From contig NZ_QPJE01000009.1 in NCBI RefSeq assembly GCF_003337245.1, positions 1 through 64,000 on the forward strand: a stretch of DNA of 64,000 nt. Direction: 5' to 3'. The position numbers and the translations under genes were made by a program. The stretch comes from Halanaerobium sp. MA284_MarDTE_T2 (lineage in GTDB: Bacteria; Bacillota; Halanaerobiia; Halanaerobiales; Halanaerobiaceae). Shown piece after piece: positions 36,916-46,439 of the stretch. Numbering within the stretch: the first letter of the stretch is position 1; each line of letters opens with the position of its first letter. Under the pieces are notes generated by a model that was not told where the DNA came from, searched no databases, and saw only the letters and a list, made by a program, of their open reading frames with translations.

Positions 36916-37575
36916 TTAAGATTTAGCAACAGAAATATAAGCAATTGCTACCATACCAAAAATAAGTGCCTGTATCATACCAACAAAAAAATCAAACCAG
37001 GCATGTAGTGGAACAGGTACAAGTGCCGGTGCTGCTTGATAAATCAATGTCATTATTATTCCCCCACCAACAATATTCCCAAAAAGACGGAATGAGTGAG
37101 AAATAGGTTTTGCAAGTTCACCAATAACATTGATAGGAAGTAGAAAAATAACAGGCTCGGCAAAACTTTTTATATATCCCCACACTCCATGCTCTCTCAT
37201 TCCTTCTAATTGAACCACTATAAAAACCACTAAGGCAAGACCTAATGTTGTATTCAAATCACCTGTTGGACTCGTAACCCCTGGTACCAGACCAATTAAA
37301 TTACTGAAACCAACATAAATAAATATTGTGGCTATAAAAGGTAAAAACCTCCATCCTTCATTTGGAAGCATAGGTTCAATCTGATCGTAGATGAGTTCAA
37401 TTATCATCTCGGCAACATTTTGTTTTCCTTCCGGCCTCATTTTTAAATTTGAAGTTAAATATTTTGCCAGTATCAAAATTAAAATTACCGATACCCAACC
37501 AACTATCAAAGTATCTGTAACAGGCAGATATTCCTTATTGAAAAGGTAAAATTTTATCTGTGGTCCTGGATTCAA
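36916..37575 (-). CDS. atpB: ATP synthase a subunit (219 aa)
   Basis: The ion-channel stator subunit. The essential Arg is Arg163 in GELAKPISHSFRLFGNIVGG, facing the rotor. Five to six membrane segments are visible, the last ending FGMVAIAYISVAKS. Length is normal for Firmicutes. The start is TTG at 37575 with AAAGGAGG eight bases upstream. It follows the AtpZ-like gene and precedes the altered c gene. Confidence 0.96.
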   Translation of the reverse strand: MNPGPQIKFYLFNKEYLPVTDTLIVGWVSVILILILAKYLTSNLKMRPEGKQNVAEMIIELIYDQIEPMLPNEGWRFLPFIATIFIYVGFSNLIGLVPGVTSPTGDLNTTLGLALVVFIVVQLEGMREHGVWGYIKSFAEPVIFLLPINVIGELAKPISHSFRLFGNIVGGGIIMTLIYQAAPALVPVPLHAWFDFFVGMIQALIFGMVAIAYISVAKS

Positions 37576-37641
37576 AATCAGCGCCTCCTTTCAAATTAAT
37601 TAACTAAAAATTAAAAAATTTAATGTTGTAATGCTGAATAT

Positions 37642-37860
37642 TCAATCTAATGTATTTAAAATCAGTTTATAAACTGCATAAAACCCGGCAATAACTCCTG
37701 TAATCAGCCCTGCTAATTTAAATAAAAGTTCAAATCCAATTAGATAATCGATAAAATATCCAATACCAAAACCAATTCCGGCTGAAACAACAATCATCAA
37801 TCCAACCTGTGTCAAAAGAGACATTGCTTTAATTATACGACGCCAGTCTTCCTGTTTCAT
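37642..37860 (-). CDS. AtpZ/AtpI-family small membrane protein (72 aa)
   Basis: Two membrane helices (about residues 15-36 and 42-66) with Gly-rich GIGFGIGYFIDYLIG between them fit the AtpZ family. These proteins precede atpB in many Firmicutes operons; with AtpI they have been linked to Mg2+ or Ca2+ uptake for the synthase. It is the first gene of the atp operon, directly below the candidate promoter at 37882-37910. Confidence 0.78.
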   Translation of the reverse strand: MKQEDWRRIIKAMSLLTQVGLMIVVSAGIGFGIGYFIDYLIGFELLFKLAGLITGVIAGFYAVYKLILNTLD

Positions 37861-37881
37861 AATTATCTAACCTTTTTTAAT

Positions 37882-37910
37882 ATTGTATTACATAAAAAAA
37901 CAACTTGCAA
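37882..37910 (-). promoter_or_regulatory. Sigma-A promoter of the atp operon
   Basis: On the minus strand TTGCAA (37910-37905), exactly 17 nt of spacer, then TACAAT (37887-37882). It stands about 20 nt above the first atp gene in an otherwise AT-rich 231-nt gap (37861-38091), so the transcript leader would be short. Nothing else of note was seen in the gap. Confidence 0.6.
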
Positions 37911-38091
37911 ACAATATTTGTGAAAAAATTAACTATTTTTTTTCTCTTATTTGAAATTAACTACCTTTATGTTTTACTAATTAACTCTAAGATACTAAAA
38001 CAGTTTTAATCTATTTTAAAGTTGAAAAATGGAAAAACTCCTTTTTATTGTATTACCGTTATTAAAAATTATCTGTTAAACGATAACATTT

Positions 38092-39135
38092 TTAACAGCT
38101 GTCTTCTAATGATTTCCCATCTACGGGCATTTCCACAGAAAAAATTCCCAACCTGCGGGCACCATATATAACTGCAGCAATAACTGCAGCAATAATAATT
38201 AAAGCATTCTCAAAATTGGATCCATTGACTATTAGTGCAACTATACCAAGAATTATACTAATTAAGTAAACAGACAGCACAGCCTGTTTTTGATTAAGTC
38301 CTATGGCAAGCAGCCTGTGATGTATATGTCCGTGGTCTGCTTCTCCAATCGGTTTTTTGTTAAAAAGACGCCTAATGATAGCAAAAGCTGTATCAAATAT
38401 AGGTACACCTAAAGCTAAAACTGGAACAAAAACGGTAACTGCTGCTGCACTTTTTAAGGCACCGGTGATTGATATTGCAGCAATAATATATCCGGTAAAC
38501 ATGGCTCCTGTATCACCCATAAAAATACGAGCCGGATTAAAGTTATATTTCAAAAAACCAAGACAGCTTCCGGCCATTATTACAGCCAGCATAGAAGCTG
38601 TAAGCTGATTTTCCTGCAGTCCAACAGCAAAAAGTGTAAAAACAGCAATTACAGATACACCTGCCGCCAGACCATCCAGTCCATCTATAAGATTGATAGT
38701 ATTTGTTATGCTGACAATCCAGAAAATTGTAAAAGGTGCTGAATAAATCCCCAGAAAAAGCAGCCCTCCAAAGGGATTTGTAATAAACTCTATTTCCACA
38801 CCATAAAAAAGAAGAATAGATGCAGCTGCAATCTGGCCTGTAAACTTAACCAGAGCAGATAGTTCATATTTATCATCTATTAACCCCAAAATAAGTATTA
38901 AAGTTCCACCAATAATTATACCTTCAATAGTCCTGTTTAAAGGCATAAATAGTAGCAGAGTAATAATAAAAGAAAGATAAATTGCAATTCCACCTGCAGT
39001 CGGAACCGCTCTTCTGTTTATTTTTCTCTGCCCGGGTTTGTCTATAAATCCTGCCACAGGGGCAAACTTTATAACAAGTGGTGTAAAAATAAAGGACAGT
39101 ATTAAGCTGATGAGAAGTGCAGAAAAATAAAACAA
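38092..39135 (-). CDS. Undecaprenyl-phosphate GlcNAc-1-phosphate transferase, WecA/TagO family (347 aa)
   Basis: A polytopic MraY-like transferase that loads the lipid carrier for surface polysaccharide. Motifs: FIDKPGQRKINRRAVPTAGG, the Asp-rich GLIDDKYELS, NTINLIDGLDGLAAG, and FMGDTGAMFTGYIIA, and the basic HGHIHHRLLAIG loop. GRKxNR-type and HIHHRL motifs indicate the WecA/TagO branch rather than MraY. In this diderm it probably begins O-antigen or enterobacterial-common-antigen-like polymer synthesis. TTG start at 39135 behind GGAGG. It follows upp and the palindrome at 39201-39236. Confidence 0.9.
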   Translation of the reverse strand: MFYFSALLISLILSFIFTPLVIKFAPVAGFIDKPGQRKINRRAVPTAGGIAIYLSFIITLLLFMPLNRTIEGIIIGGTLILILGLIDDKYELSALVKFTGQIAAASILLFYGVEIEFITNPFGGLLFLGIYSAPFTIFWIVSITNTINLIDGLDGLAAGVSVIAVFTLFAVGLQENQLTASMLAVIMAGSCLGFLKYNFNPARIFMGDTGAMFTGYIIAAISITGALKSAAAVTVFVPVLALGVPIFDTAFAIIRRLFNKKPIGEADHGHIHHRLLAIGLNQKQAVLSVYLISIILGIVALIVNGSNFENALIIIAAVIAAVIYGARRLGIFSVEMPVDGKSLEDSC

Positions 39136-39159
39136 ATCACTCTACCTCCAGTTTTTCAG

Positions 39160-39252
39160 TTGGTACCGTAGTTGGTACCGGGTACATATCGCCTTAGTTG
39201 GTACCGGGTACGAAAAGGCCTTTTCGTACCCGGTACAAGTGGCACAAGTGGC
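39160..39252. repeat. KpnI-like repeat cluster with a 36-bp perfect palindrome
   Basis: TTGGTACCG occurs three times (39160, 39172, 39198). The last copy opens a 36-bp perfect palindrome at 39201-39236 with arms GTACCGGGTACGAAAAGG and no loop. ACAAGTGGC is then directly repeated at 39235 and 39244. The cluster starts 8 nt past the upp stop. The core GTACCGGGTAC recurs at 59991-60001, also just past a stop codon (aroC). No T-run follows, so it is not a standard terminator. Confidence 0.85.
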
Positions 39253-39257
39253 AGCAG

Positions 39258-39938
<681 letters not shown>

Positions 39939-39978
39939 TTAATTCAATTTAAACTCTCTCATTATAAATTATTCTCTT

Positions 39979-40476
39979 TTACTGCTTCTTTTCCTTCTCA
40001 GAGTTATCAAATTTATCTATCATTTTTAATAATTTTTTTAATTCAACTTCTATTTCTTTTCTTGTTTCTCTATAAAAATCAACCGAACGTCCAAAAGGAT
40101 CACTGATATCTTTTTCAGTTTCTGAGCCTGTATATTCTTTTAATGTAAAGGTATTATCCGCACAGGTAGGATAGTTTAGTATCAGAACTCGGCTGTGTTT
40201 GCGGGTCATCGTTAGGATCAAATTCTGCCTGTCCAGATCAATATCTTTAATATTTTTTGAGCGGTGGTCTGATGTATCTATTGAAATCTCATCCATAACA
40301 GTTTTTGCCTTTTCATTGATTTTGCTTCCGTTAACTGCAGATACACCGGCAGACTGTATATTCCACTTATCTTCCAAACCCCTATCTTTTATAAATTCTC
40401 TGAAAATATATTCTGCTATCGGGCTGCGGCAGGTATTCCCTGTACACACAAAAAGAATATTTTTAATGATCTTCAC
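39979..40476 (-). CDS. Low-molecular-weight protein phosphatase, YwlE-like (165 aa)
   Basis: The P-loop FVCTGNTCRSPIAEYIFRE and the general-acid Asp in ISDPFGRSVDFY identify an LMW-PTP fold enzyme. The Thr in CTGNTCRS is the residue that marks the Bacillus arginine phosphatase YwlE, and the position next to sua5 (ywlC) is also that of ywlE, so a phosphoarginine phosphatase is likely. GTG start at 40476, overlapping the sua5 stop by 4 nt. Confidence 0.85.
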   Translation of the reverse strand: MKIIKNILFVCTGNTCRSPIAEYIFREFIKDRGLEDKWNIQSAGVSAVNGSKINEKAKTVMDEISIDTSDHRSKNIKDIDLDRQNLILTMTRKHSRVLILNYPTCADNTFTLKEYTGSETEKDISDPFGRSVDFYRETRKEIEVELKKLLKMIDKFDNSEKEKKQ

Positions 40477-41546
40477 CTCCCTGGAATAAGATCATCATCT
40501 AAAGCAGCTTTTTTAATTCTGTTCATAACTGCTTCTCCAATACCTCTACTGCTGACCTTTTCTACATATATTTCTTCGATATTTTTATCTTCATCCAAAC
40601 AGCGCAGAAGTGAAAATAATTTTTGGGCAAGCATTTCAGGATTTTTGCGTGAAAAAACTTTTAATATTTTCCATCTTTTTTGAAGTGCGGATGGTATTTT
40701 TGTTTCTTCAGCTGTTATGACAGCTGCTCTAATATTTTTAGATCTTTTTACCATCACCGAAAAACTTTCCTCATTGAATAAAAACACAGGTTTAGCAGGT
40801 GAATAATGCCTGTATTTCATACCAGGTGAAAGAACCTTCTGCTCTTCTTTTATTGCCACATCCATTCTCTCAATCTCAACATCTAAAAATTTACTAAGAT
40901 CTTCTCTGGTGATTCCACCCGGACGCAGTATAACTGGTTTCTCTCCACGAATGTCCAGCACAGTAGATTCTAAACCAACACGGCAGGGTCCACCATCAAT
41001 AATAACTGGAATTTTCCCGTTCAAATCATTATAGACATGTTCAGCCTCTGTGGGGCTTGGATAACCGGAAGTATTTGCACTTGGAGCAGCAATCGGCAGA
41101 GAAGCTGCTTTTATTAGAGCCAGCGCAATTTTGTTATCAGGCATTCTTACCGCAACAGTATCAAGACCAGCAGTTGTTCTATCAGGTAAAGTGCTGCTTT
41201 TCTGAAAAATCAGGGTAAGTGGGCCAGGCCAGTATTTATTGATAAGCTTTCGCGAAACTTCTGACAGTTCACCTTTAATAATCTGTTTTAGCTGTTTTAA
41301 ATCTGCCACATGAACAATCAGCGGATTATCCTGTGGTCTGCCTTTAGCTGCAAAAATTTTCTTTACTGCATTAGAATTAAGTGCATCTGCACCAAGACCA
41401 TAAACTGTTTCAGTTGGAAATGCTGCTAATTCTCCCCTTTTGATATATTCGGCAGCTTTTTGAATTACTTTACTTTCTGCAGCTAGTTCAATGCTGGTTT
41501 TTTGCATTATTGTGTTTTCGATTTTTAATATTTTAGTATTATACAT
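40473..41546 (-). CDS. L-threonylcarbamoyladenylate synthase Sua5/YwlC (357 aa)
   Basis: Makes threonylcarbamoyl-AMP for the t6A37 tRNA modification. The YrdC-type domain has GELAAFPTETVYGLGADAL and PLIVHVADLKQL; APSANTSGYPSPTEAEHV and IDGGPCRVGLESTVLDI follow. A C-terminal Sua5 domain is present (about residues 225-357), so it is the long Sua5 form. Start ATG at 41546 with GGAG upstream. A 155-nt AT-rich gap separates it from prmC. Confidence 0.93.
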   Translation of the reverse strand: MYNTKILKIENTIMQKTSIELAAESKVIQKAAEYIKRGELAAFPTETVYGLGADALNSNAVKKIFAAKGRPQDNPLIVHVADLKQLKQIIKGELSEVSRKLINKYWPGPLTLIFQKSSTLPDRTTAGLDTVAVRMPDNKIALALIKAASLPIAAPSANTSGYPSPTEAEHVYNDLNGKIPVIIDGGPCRVGLESTVLDIRGEKPVILRPGGITREDLSKFLDVEIERMDVAIKEEQKVLSPGMKYRHYSPAKPVFLFNEESFSVMVKRSKNIRAAVITAEETKIPSALQKRWKILKVFSRKNPEMLAQKLFSLLRCLDEDKNIEEIYVEKVSSRGIGEAVMNRIKKAALDDDLIPGR

Positions 41547-41701
41547 CTTTATATCTCCATTTTTGCTTGAAATCAGCTTTTAATATTAAAATCTCGTTTG
41601 AAATATCATCTTAAATTATTATATTCACTTATTCTTTAGACTTTTATTTGCCTAATAACTTTTTAACTGTTTTTAAGATATTTCAGCTGTCTTTAAACTT
41701 T

Positions 41702-42559
41702 TTATCCTACAAATCTGGCACTAATTATCCTTTCTCTACCGGAATAATCTTTATACATTTTTTCTTCTTCCCATCTTTCTCCAAAAAATGACAGAACATC
41801 TTCAGCCTGTCCATCACCAATTTCGAAAAATATATGTCCATCTTTTTTTAATACTTTTTCAGCCTGTGGAATTATTTTTTTATAATAATCCAGGCCTTCT
41901 TTACCACCAGCAAGTGCAGATGTGGGCTCTTTTTTCACTTCTGGCGGTAGACTGGCCATATCTTCATCTTTTATATATGGAGGATTGGATACAATTATAT
42001 CAACATTATTGATATCTCTCTTTATAAATTGTTCCAGAAGACTGCCCCTTACAATACTGACTCTTTCTTCAAGAGAGTGTTCAGCCAAATTTTTTCTGGC
42101 TACTTCTACAGATTTTTGGGATATATCTACCCCTACTGTACAAGCATCTTTCACATATTTTGCCAGACTGATGGCAACAGCTCCACTCCCGGTTCCAATA
42201 TCGACAATATTTGCACTTTTTAATTTATTTTCTTTACAAAAATCAATAACTTTTTCTACCAGAAGTTCAGTTTCCGGCCTGGGAATCAGCACACCAGGTT
42301 CAACATAAAATTTCATAGACATAAATTCTTTTTTTCCCGTTATATAAGCTACCGGTATTCTTTTTGCCCGCTGTTTAACTCTTTCTCTATATTCTTTCAG
42401 TTCTTGAGAGCTAAGGGGGTAATCAAAATTTACATAAAGTTTTATCCGCTCCATATCCAGGAGATCTGCCAGAAGAACTTCGGCATCGAGTCTTGGTGAA
42501 TCAAGTCCAACTTTATTGAAAAAATTATCAGTTTTAGAAAGTAATTCTTTAATATTCAC
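41702..42559 (-). CDS. prmC: Peptide chain release factor N5-glutamine methyltransferase PrmC (285 aa)
   Basis: Methylates the GGQ glutamine of release factors. The catalytic motif NPPYI is in DIIVSNPPYIKDEDMASLP and the SAM-binding block is VDIGTGSGAVAISLAKY. An N-terminal helical domain (residues 1-90) recognises the release factor. It starts 2 nt after prfA, its substrate, the usual pairing. Confidence 0.96.
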   Translation of the reverse strand: MNIKELLSKTDNFFNKVGLDSPRLDAEVLLADLLDMERIKLYVNFDYPLSSQELKEYRERVKQRAKRIPVAYITGKKEFMSMKFYVEPGVLIPRPETELLVEKVIDFCKENKLKSANIVDIGTGSGAVAISLAKYVKDACTVGVDISQKSVEVARKNLAEHSLEERVSIVRGSLLEQFIKRDINNVDIIVSNPPYIKDEDMASLPPEVKKEPTSALAGGKEGLDYYKKIIPQAEKVLKKDGHIFFEIGDGQAEDVLSFFGERWEEEKMYKDYSGRERIISARFVG

Positions 42560-42561
42560 GA

Positions 42562-43635
42562 TTAAATCTTCTCCAGACGTTTAAGATTATCCTCCTCAAT
42601 AAGTGGATCAATAACCTGTGAAAGTTCCCCATCAAGAATTTTATCTAGCTGATGAACAGTTAGATTAATCCTGTGGTCACTAACCCTTCCCTGAGGAAAG
42701 TTATAGGTGCGTATTTTTTCACTTCTGTCTCCCGAACCTACCTGAGACTTTCTTGCCTCATCTCGTTTTGCCTGTTTTTCCCGTTCCATTTTTTCCTGCA
42801 GTCTGGCCCGCAGTATGCGCATAGCCTTTGCTTTATTTTTGTGCTGAGATTTTTCGTCCTGACAGGAGACAGTTAAACCTGTAGGTTCGTGAGTAATTCT
42901 AACAGCTGAATCTGTGGTGTTTACACTCTGCCCACCAGGTCCGCTTGATCTGTAAACATCTATTCTGAGATCATTTGGATCTATATCTACATCAACTTCT
43001 TCCGCTTCTGGAAGTACAGCTACAGTTGCTGTCGATGTATGAATCCTGCCGCTTGATTCTGTTGATGGAACCCTCTGAACTCTGTGAACTCCACTTTCAT
43101 ATTTAAGCTTTTTATATATATCTTCACCTTCAATGGTAAAAATTATTTCTTTATAGCCTCCAATTCCGGAAGCATTTGCACTCATAACTTCTACCTTCCA
43201 GCCCTGTGATTCAGCATATTTGGAATACATTCTGTAAAGGTCTGCTGCAAACAGTGCTGCCTCATCTCCACCTGCTCCGGCTCTAATCTCAACTATAACA
43301 TTTTTTTCATCATTTGGATCATCGGGAAGCAGCATTATAGGCAGCTCTTCTTCCAGCTTTTCTTTTACCGGCTGCAGTTCATCTATTTCCATCTCTGCCA
43401 GTTCTTTTATTTCTTCATCATCTGCCAATTCGAGCATTTCTTCTGCTTCTTCAAGTCCATTCAGAGCTTTTTTGTATTCTCTATATTTTTCAACTATTTG
43501 CTTCATTTTCGCATGCTTTTTCAGCAGTTTCTGATATTTATTACTATCACTAATCACTTTCGGATCACTTAGCTTTTTATTTAAATCCTTATATTTATTT
43601 TCCAGCTCATCGAGCTTTCTCTGTAAATCAAACAT
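42562..43635 (-). CDS. prfA: Peptide chain release factor 1 (about 357 aa)
   Basis: Reads UAA and UAG stops. [19 protein letters not shown] contains the GGQ motif and [20 protein letters not shown] is the RF1-type block near the codon-recognition region. The open frame starts at 43644, but AGGAGG is spaced properly only for the ATG at 43635 (MFDLQRKL). The binding site lies inside the end of tdk. Confidence 0.95.
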   Translation of the reverse strand: MFDLQRKLDELENKYKDLNKKLSDPKVISDSNKYQKLLKKHAKMKQIVEKYREYKKALNGLEEAEEMLELADDEEIKELAEMEIDELQPVKEKLEEELPIMLLPDDPNDEKNVIVEIRAGAGGDEAALFAADLYRMYSKYAESQGWKVEVMSANASGIGGYKEIIFTIEGEDIYKKLKYESGVHRVQRVPSTESSGRIHTSTATVAVLPEAEEVDVDIDPNDLRIDVYRSSGPGGQSVNTTDSAVRITHEPTGLTVSCQDEKSQHKNKAKAMRILRARLQEKMEREKQAKRDEARKSQVGSGDRSEKIRTYNFPQGRVSDHRINLTVHQLDKILDGELSQVIDPLIEEDNLKRLEKI

Positions 43636-43640
43636 TATAT

Positions 43641-44219
43641 TCATCTCCTCCTGACTTCATGACAGCTGCGGCAGCGTGCTTCATAAACTTCTTCTGCGCC
43701 AACAAAAATTACCGGGTCATCATATGAAGCCGGTCTGCCATCTATCAGCCGCTGAGTTCTACTGGCAGGTTCTCCACATTTAATACAGATAGCGTGAAGT
43801 TTATCTACATATTCTGCCCTGGCCAGCAGTTCAGGCATAGGCCCAAATGGTTCACCTCTAAAATCTCTGTCCAAACCAGCAATTATCACTCTCATTCCCA
43901 TATCAGCCATTTTTTCACATATTTCAATGAGATCTTTATGAAAAAACTGGGCTTCGTCTACAGCAACAGCATCTGAAGAACTGTCTATCTTTTTAAAAAT
44001 TTCTTCAGGATGATCTACTGGAACTGCCTGAATACTGTGCCCACTGTGTGAAACAACATTTTTTCTGCTATATCTGTCATCCAAAGCAGGCTTAAAAACC
44101 TTTACCTGCTGTTGGGCTATTTTAATTCGTTTGATCCTTCTTATTAATTCTTCGCTTTTTCCACAGTACATTGGACCAGTGATCACTTCAATCCAGCCGC
44201 TGTTAGTAATTTTGTACAT
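43641..44219 (-). CDS. tdk: Thymidine kinase (192 aa)
   Basis: Type II thymidine kinase: P-loop [17 protein letters not shown], Walker B-like AVDEAQFFH, the lasso-region [20 protein letters not shown] with one Zn Cys pair and CRSCHEV with the other. Length typical. Order rpmE-tdk-prfA matches Bacillus. The stop overlaps the extended prfA frame by 4 nt. Confidence 0.95.
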   Translation of the reverse strand: MYKITNSGWIEVITGPMYCGKSEELIRRIKRIKIAQQQVKVFKPALDDRYSRKNVVSHSGHSIQAVPVDHPEEIFKKIDSSSDAVAVDEAQFFHKDLIEICEKMADMGMRVIIAGLDRDFRGEPFGPMPELLARAEYVDKLHAICIKCGEPASRTQRLIDGRPASYDDPVIFVGAEEVYEARCRSCHEVRRR

Positions 44220-44323
44220 CTTCTCATCCTCTCTGCAGTATTATTTAATTATGACAATTTATCTAAAAAAAAAGCAGAGCATCTAAGCCCTGCAGCAGAA
44301 AGTAAAATGATTTCCAATTGGAT

Positions 44324-44539
44324 TTATTCAGAATCTTCTTCTGAAATTCCATATTTTTTATTGAATCTTTCGACACGACCACCTTTTTTGGCTTTACGCT
44401 GTTTACCTGTATAGAATGGATGACAGCTGGAACATACTTCAACCCGAATATCTTCTTTGGTAGATTTTGTATGATAAACCTCGCCGCAGGCACAGGTTAC
44501 TGTTGTTTCCTTAACTTCCGGGTGGATTCCTTCACGCAT
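44324..44539 (-). CDS. rpmE: Ribosomal protein L31, zinc-binding form (71 aa)
   Basis: [20 protein letters not shown] carries the first Cys pair (CxC) and [16 protein letters not shown] the second (CxxC), so this is the Zn-containing form rather than the Zn-free paralogue made under zinc limitation. ATG at 44539 behind AGAGAGGTG. Another open frame at 44263-44493 overlaps it and is not coding. Confidence 0.95.
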   Translation of the reverse strand: MREGIHPEVKETTVTCACGEVYHTKSTKEDIRVEVCSSCHPFYTGKQRKAKKGGRVERFNKKYGISEEDSE

Positions 44540-44696
44540 CTATATCACCTCTCTTATATGCTAATTTTATAAAATACCAGCAAAAAAGTCTCTATTTACT
44601 GTTGGCTTTACAGCCTATTCTTAAACTAAAACATATTATAACACAGCTAAACTGGCTATGCAAGCAGATTAAAAAAGTAGTTTAGTAGAATTTATT

Positions 44697-44725
44697 TTTA
44701 ACTTACCACAGTATTATGGTATAAT
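44697..44725 (+). promoter_or_regulatory. Promoter of the lactate permease gene
   Basis: TTTAAC (44697-44702), 17 nt, then a perfect TATAAT (44720-44725). The -35 is weak. The expected start would leave a leader of about 60 nt before the strong AGGAGG at 44779-44784. The rest of the 253-nt divergent gap (44540-44792) shows no clear operator. Confidence 0.5.
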
Positions 44726-44792
44726 GTTTTAGGTGTATATTGGCTGTACTTATTTAAAAAAGTAGTAGAGAATTTAATAGGAGGAATAAACA

Positions 44793-46343
44793 ATGAAATT
44801 TAATTTTTTTATGTGGTTAACCGCAGCATTACCTATCATAGTTTTACTTTTTTTAATGTCCTATCTTAAACTTAATTCGAGAAAGTCAGCACTAATAAGT
44901 CTTGTACTCACAGTAATATTTTCCGTATTTATATTTAAGTTGAGCTTTAAACAGCTGCTTATTGCAGCAGGTAAAGGTACTTCTTTAAGCCTTTATGTAA
45001 TATTAATTATAATTGGAGCTGTTTTTCTCTTCAATATAGTTGATATTTCTGGTGGTTTTGAAACAATTAAGAAGTTTATGAAAAATCTCGGCGGCAACAG
45101 ATCTCTCCAATTTTTAGGTTTAAGCTGGGCATTTTCCGGTTTTATTCAGGGTGTAACAGGATTTGGAGTGCCAATTGCCATTGTCGGTGCCCTACTGATT
45201 GGAATTGGATTTAATCCTTTAACAGCAATTACTGCTGTTCTTGTCGGCCATTCCTGGTCCATAAGTTTTGGTTCTATGGGATCTTCTTTCTTTGCTCTCC
45301 AGCTTGTTACAGGTCTCGAAGCTGTTAAACTTGGTGTAATCCTTGCTTCATTTTTCTTTATACCTGTTTTTACAACAGGATTGGCTGTAGCTCATATTTA
45401 CGGTGGTATAAAAGAAGTTAAGAAAAATTTTAAATATATTCTGCCGATGAGTTTACTAATGTCTGCTGCTCAGCTGGGTGCGGCTGCCGGAAATTTTGCG
45501 CATGTTGGATCACTGCTGGCCGGCCTTATTGGAAGTACATATTTTTTATTCATATTATTTAAAAACTCCAAAATGTCTTTTGAAGATTTTATATCATTTA
45601 AAAATGGCGGTATGTCACTAATTACCGCACTATTTCCCTACATTGTTCTCATAGGATCGGTTCTTATTTTCCAACTGCCGTTTATTAAAAATATTCTGCC
45701 TGATATAAGTTTTGCTCTTTCATTTCCTGCTTTTACAACAGGACTGGGCTATGAAGTTGCAGAAGAAATCAATTATTCGGGAATCCATCTTTTTTCACAT
45801 CCGATTTTCTTTTTGCTTCTGGCATCAATTAGTGGTGGGATAATGTATTTTGCAAAAAATCAATTTAAAGTAGAATATATATCAAGTGTTTTTAGCCGCA
45901 GCTTCCAGAAGGCAAAATCATCTGTTTTGACCGTATTCCTGCTTATGGTTCTTGCACTGATTATGAATGATTCTGGCATGATATTTACTTTTGCACGCGG
46001 TATGGCGAAAGTGAGTGGACCACTATTCCCACTGTTTTCTCCTTTAATTGGAATATTGGGAGCATTTTTAACCGGAAGTAATACAAGTTCCAATGTACTG
46101 TTTGGTGCTTTTCAGATAAATACTGCTGATTTACTTGGCTTTTCTCAAAACATTATTGCATCAACACAATCAGTAGGTGGATCACTGGGATCAGCGATTG
46201 CCCCGGCAAAGATACTGCTGGGAACTTCCGTGGTAGGTATACACGGGAAAGAAGGAGAGATAATAAAGCGCTGCCTGGGTTATACACTTATAAGCGGCAC
46301 AATAGTAGGTTTTACAGCTCTTATTGTTGAGCTTATAATTTAA
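44793..46343 (+). CDS. L-lactate permease, LctP/LldP family (516 aa)
   Basis: A hydrophobic transporter with about 13 membrane segments. QGVTGFGVPIAIVGALLIG, TAVLVGHSWSISFGSMGSSF and TGSNTSSNVLFGAFQ are signatures of the LctP family (lactate:H+ or lactate:Na+ symport). It is the only plus-strand gene in the window, divergent from rpmE and convergent with rho, and has its own promoter and terminator. For a fermenter it may export or take up lactate; direction is not encoded in the sequence. No lactate dehydrogenase genes are adjacent. Confidence 0.9.
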   Translation: MKFNFFMWLTAALPIIVLLFLMSYLKLNSRKSALISLVLTVIFSVFIFKLSFKQLLIAAGKGTSLSLYVILIIIGAVFLFNIVDISGGFETIKKFMKNLGGNRSLQFLGLSWAFSGFIQGVTGFGVPIAIVGALLIGIGFNPLTAITAVLVGHSWSISFGSMGSSFFALQLVTGLEAVKLGVILASFFFIPVFTTGLAVAHIYGGIKEVKKNFKYILPMSLLMSAAQLGAAAGNFAHVGSLLAGLIGSTYFLFILFKNSKMSFEDFISFKNGGMSLITALFPYIVLIGSVLIFQLPFIKNILPDISFALSFPAFTTGLGYEVAEEINYSGIHLFSHPIFFLLLASISGGIMYFAKNQFKVEYISSVFSRSFQKAKSSVLTVFLLMVLALIMNDSGMIFTFARGMAKVSGPLFPLFSPLIGILGAFLTGSNTSSNVLFGAFQINTADLLGFSQNIIASTQSVGGSLGSAIAPAKILLGTSVVGIHGKEGEIIKRCLGYTLISGTIVGFTALIVELII

Positions 46344-46397
46344 ACTATTTAAATATCAATTATTGAATTCCATATATTAAAAATATTCCAACTTAAA

Positions 46398-46439
46398 ACA
46401 GGTCATATCTTTCGCTGAACAGATATGACCTGTTTTTTT
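46398..46439 (+). terminator. Terminator shared by lactate permease and rho
   Basis: ACAGGTCATATCT (46398-46410) and AGATATGACCTGT (46421-46433) pair over 13 bases, followed on the plus strand by TTTTTTT. The minus-strand T-run is only four bases, so it is weaker for rho, whose stop codon (46438-46440) lies at its edge. It separates the two convergent genes. Confidence 0.93.

Noticed and set aside
39201-39236. Palindrome considered as the upp terminator
   Set aside because: No T-run follows on either strand; a loopless stem with GC core would be an unusual terminator.
39160-39252. Repeat cluster considered as a CRISPR remnant
   Set aside because: Units are 9-18 bases, unequally spaced and contain no constant spacer length; no cas genes are present.
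41547-41701. Promoter or riboswitch search in the sua5-prmC gap
   Set aside because: Only AT-rich sequence with a TATAAT-like word and no matching -35 was found.
44263-44493. 76-aa minus-strand frame overlapping rpmE
   Set aside because: It overlaps the Zn-type L31 gene in another frame and resembles nothing.
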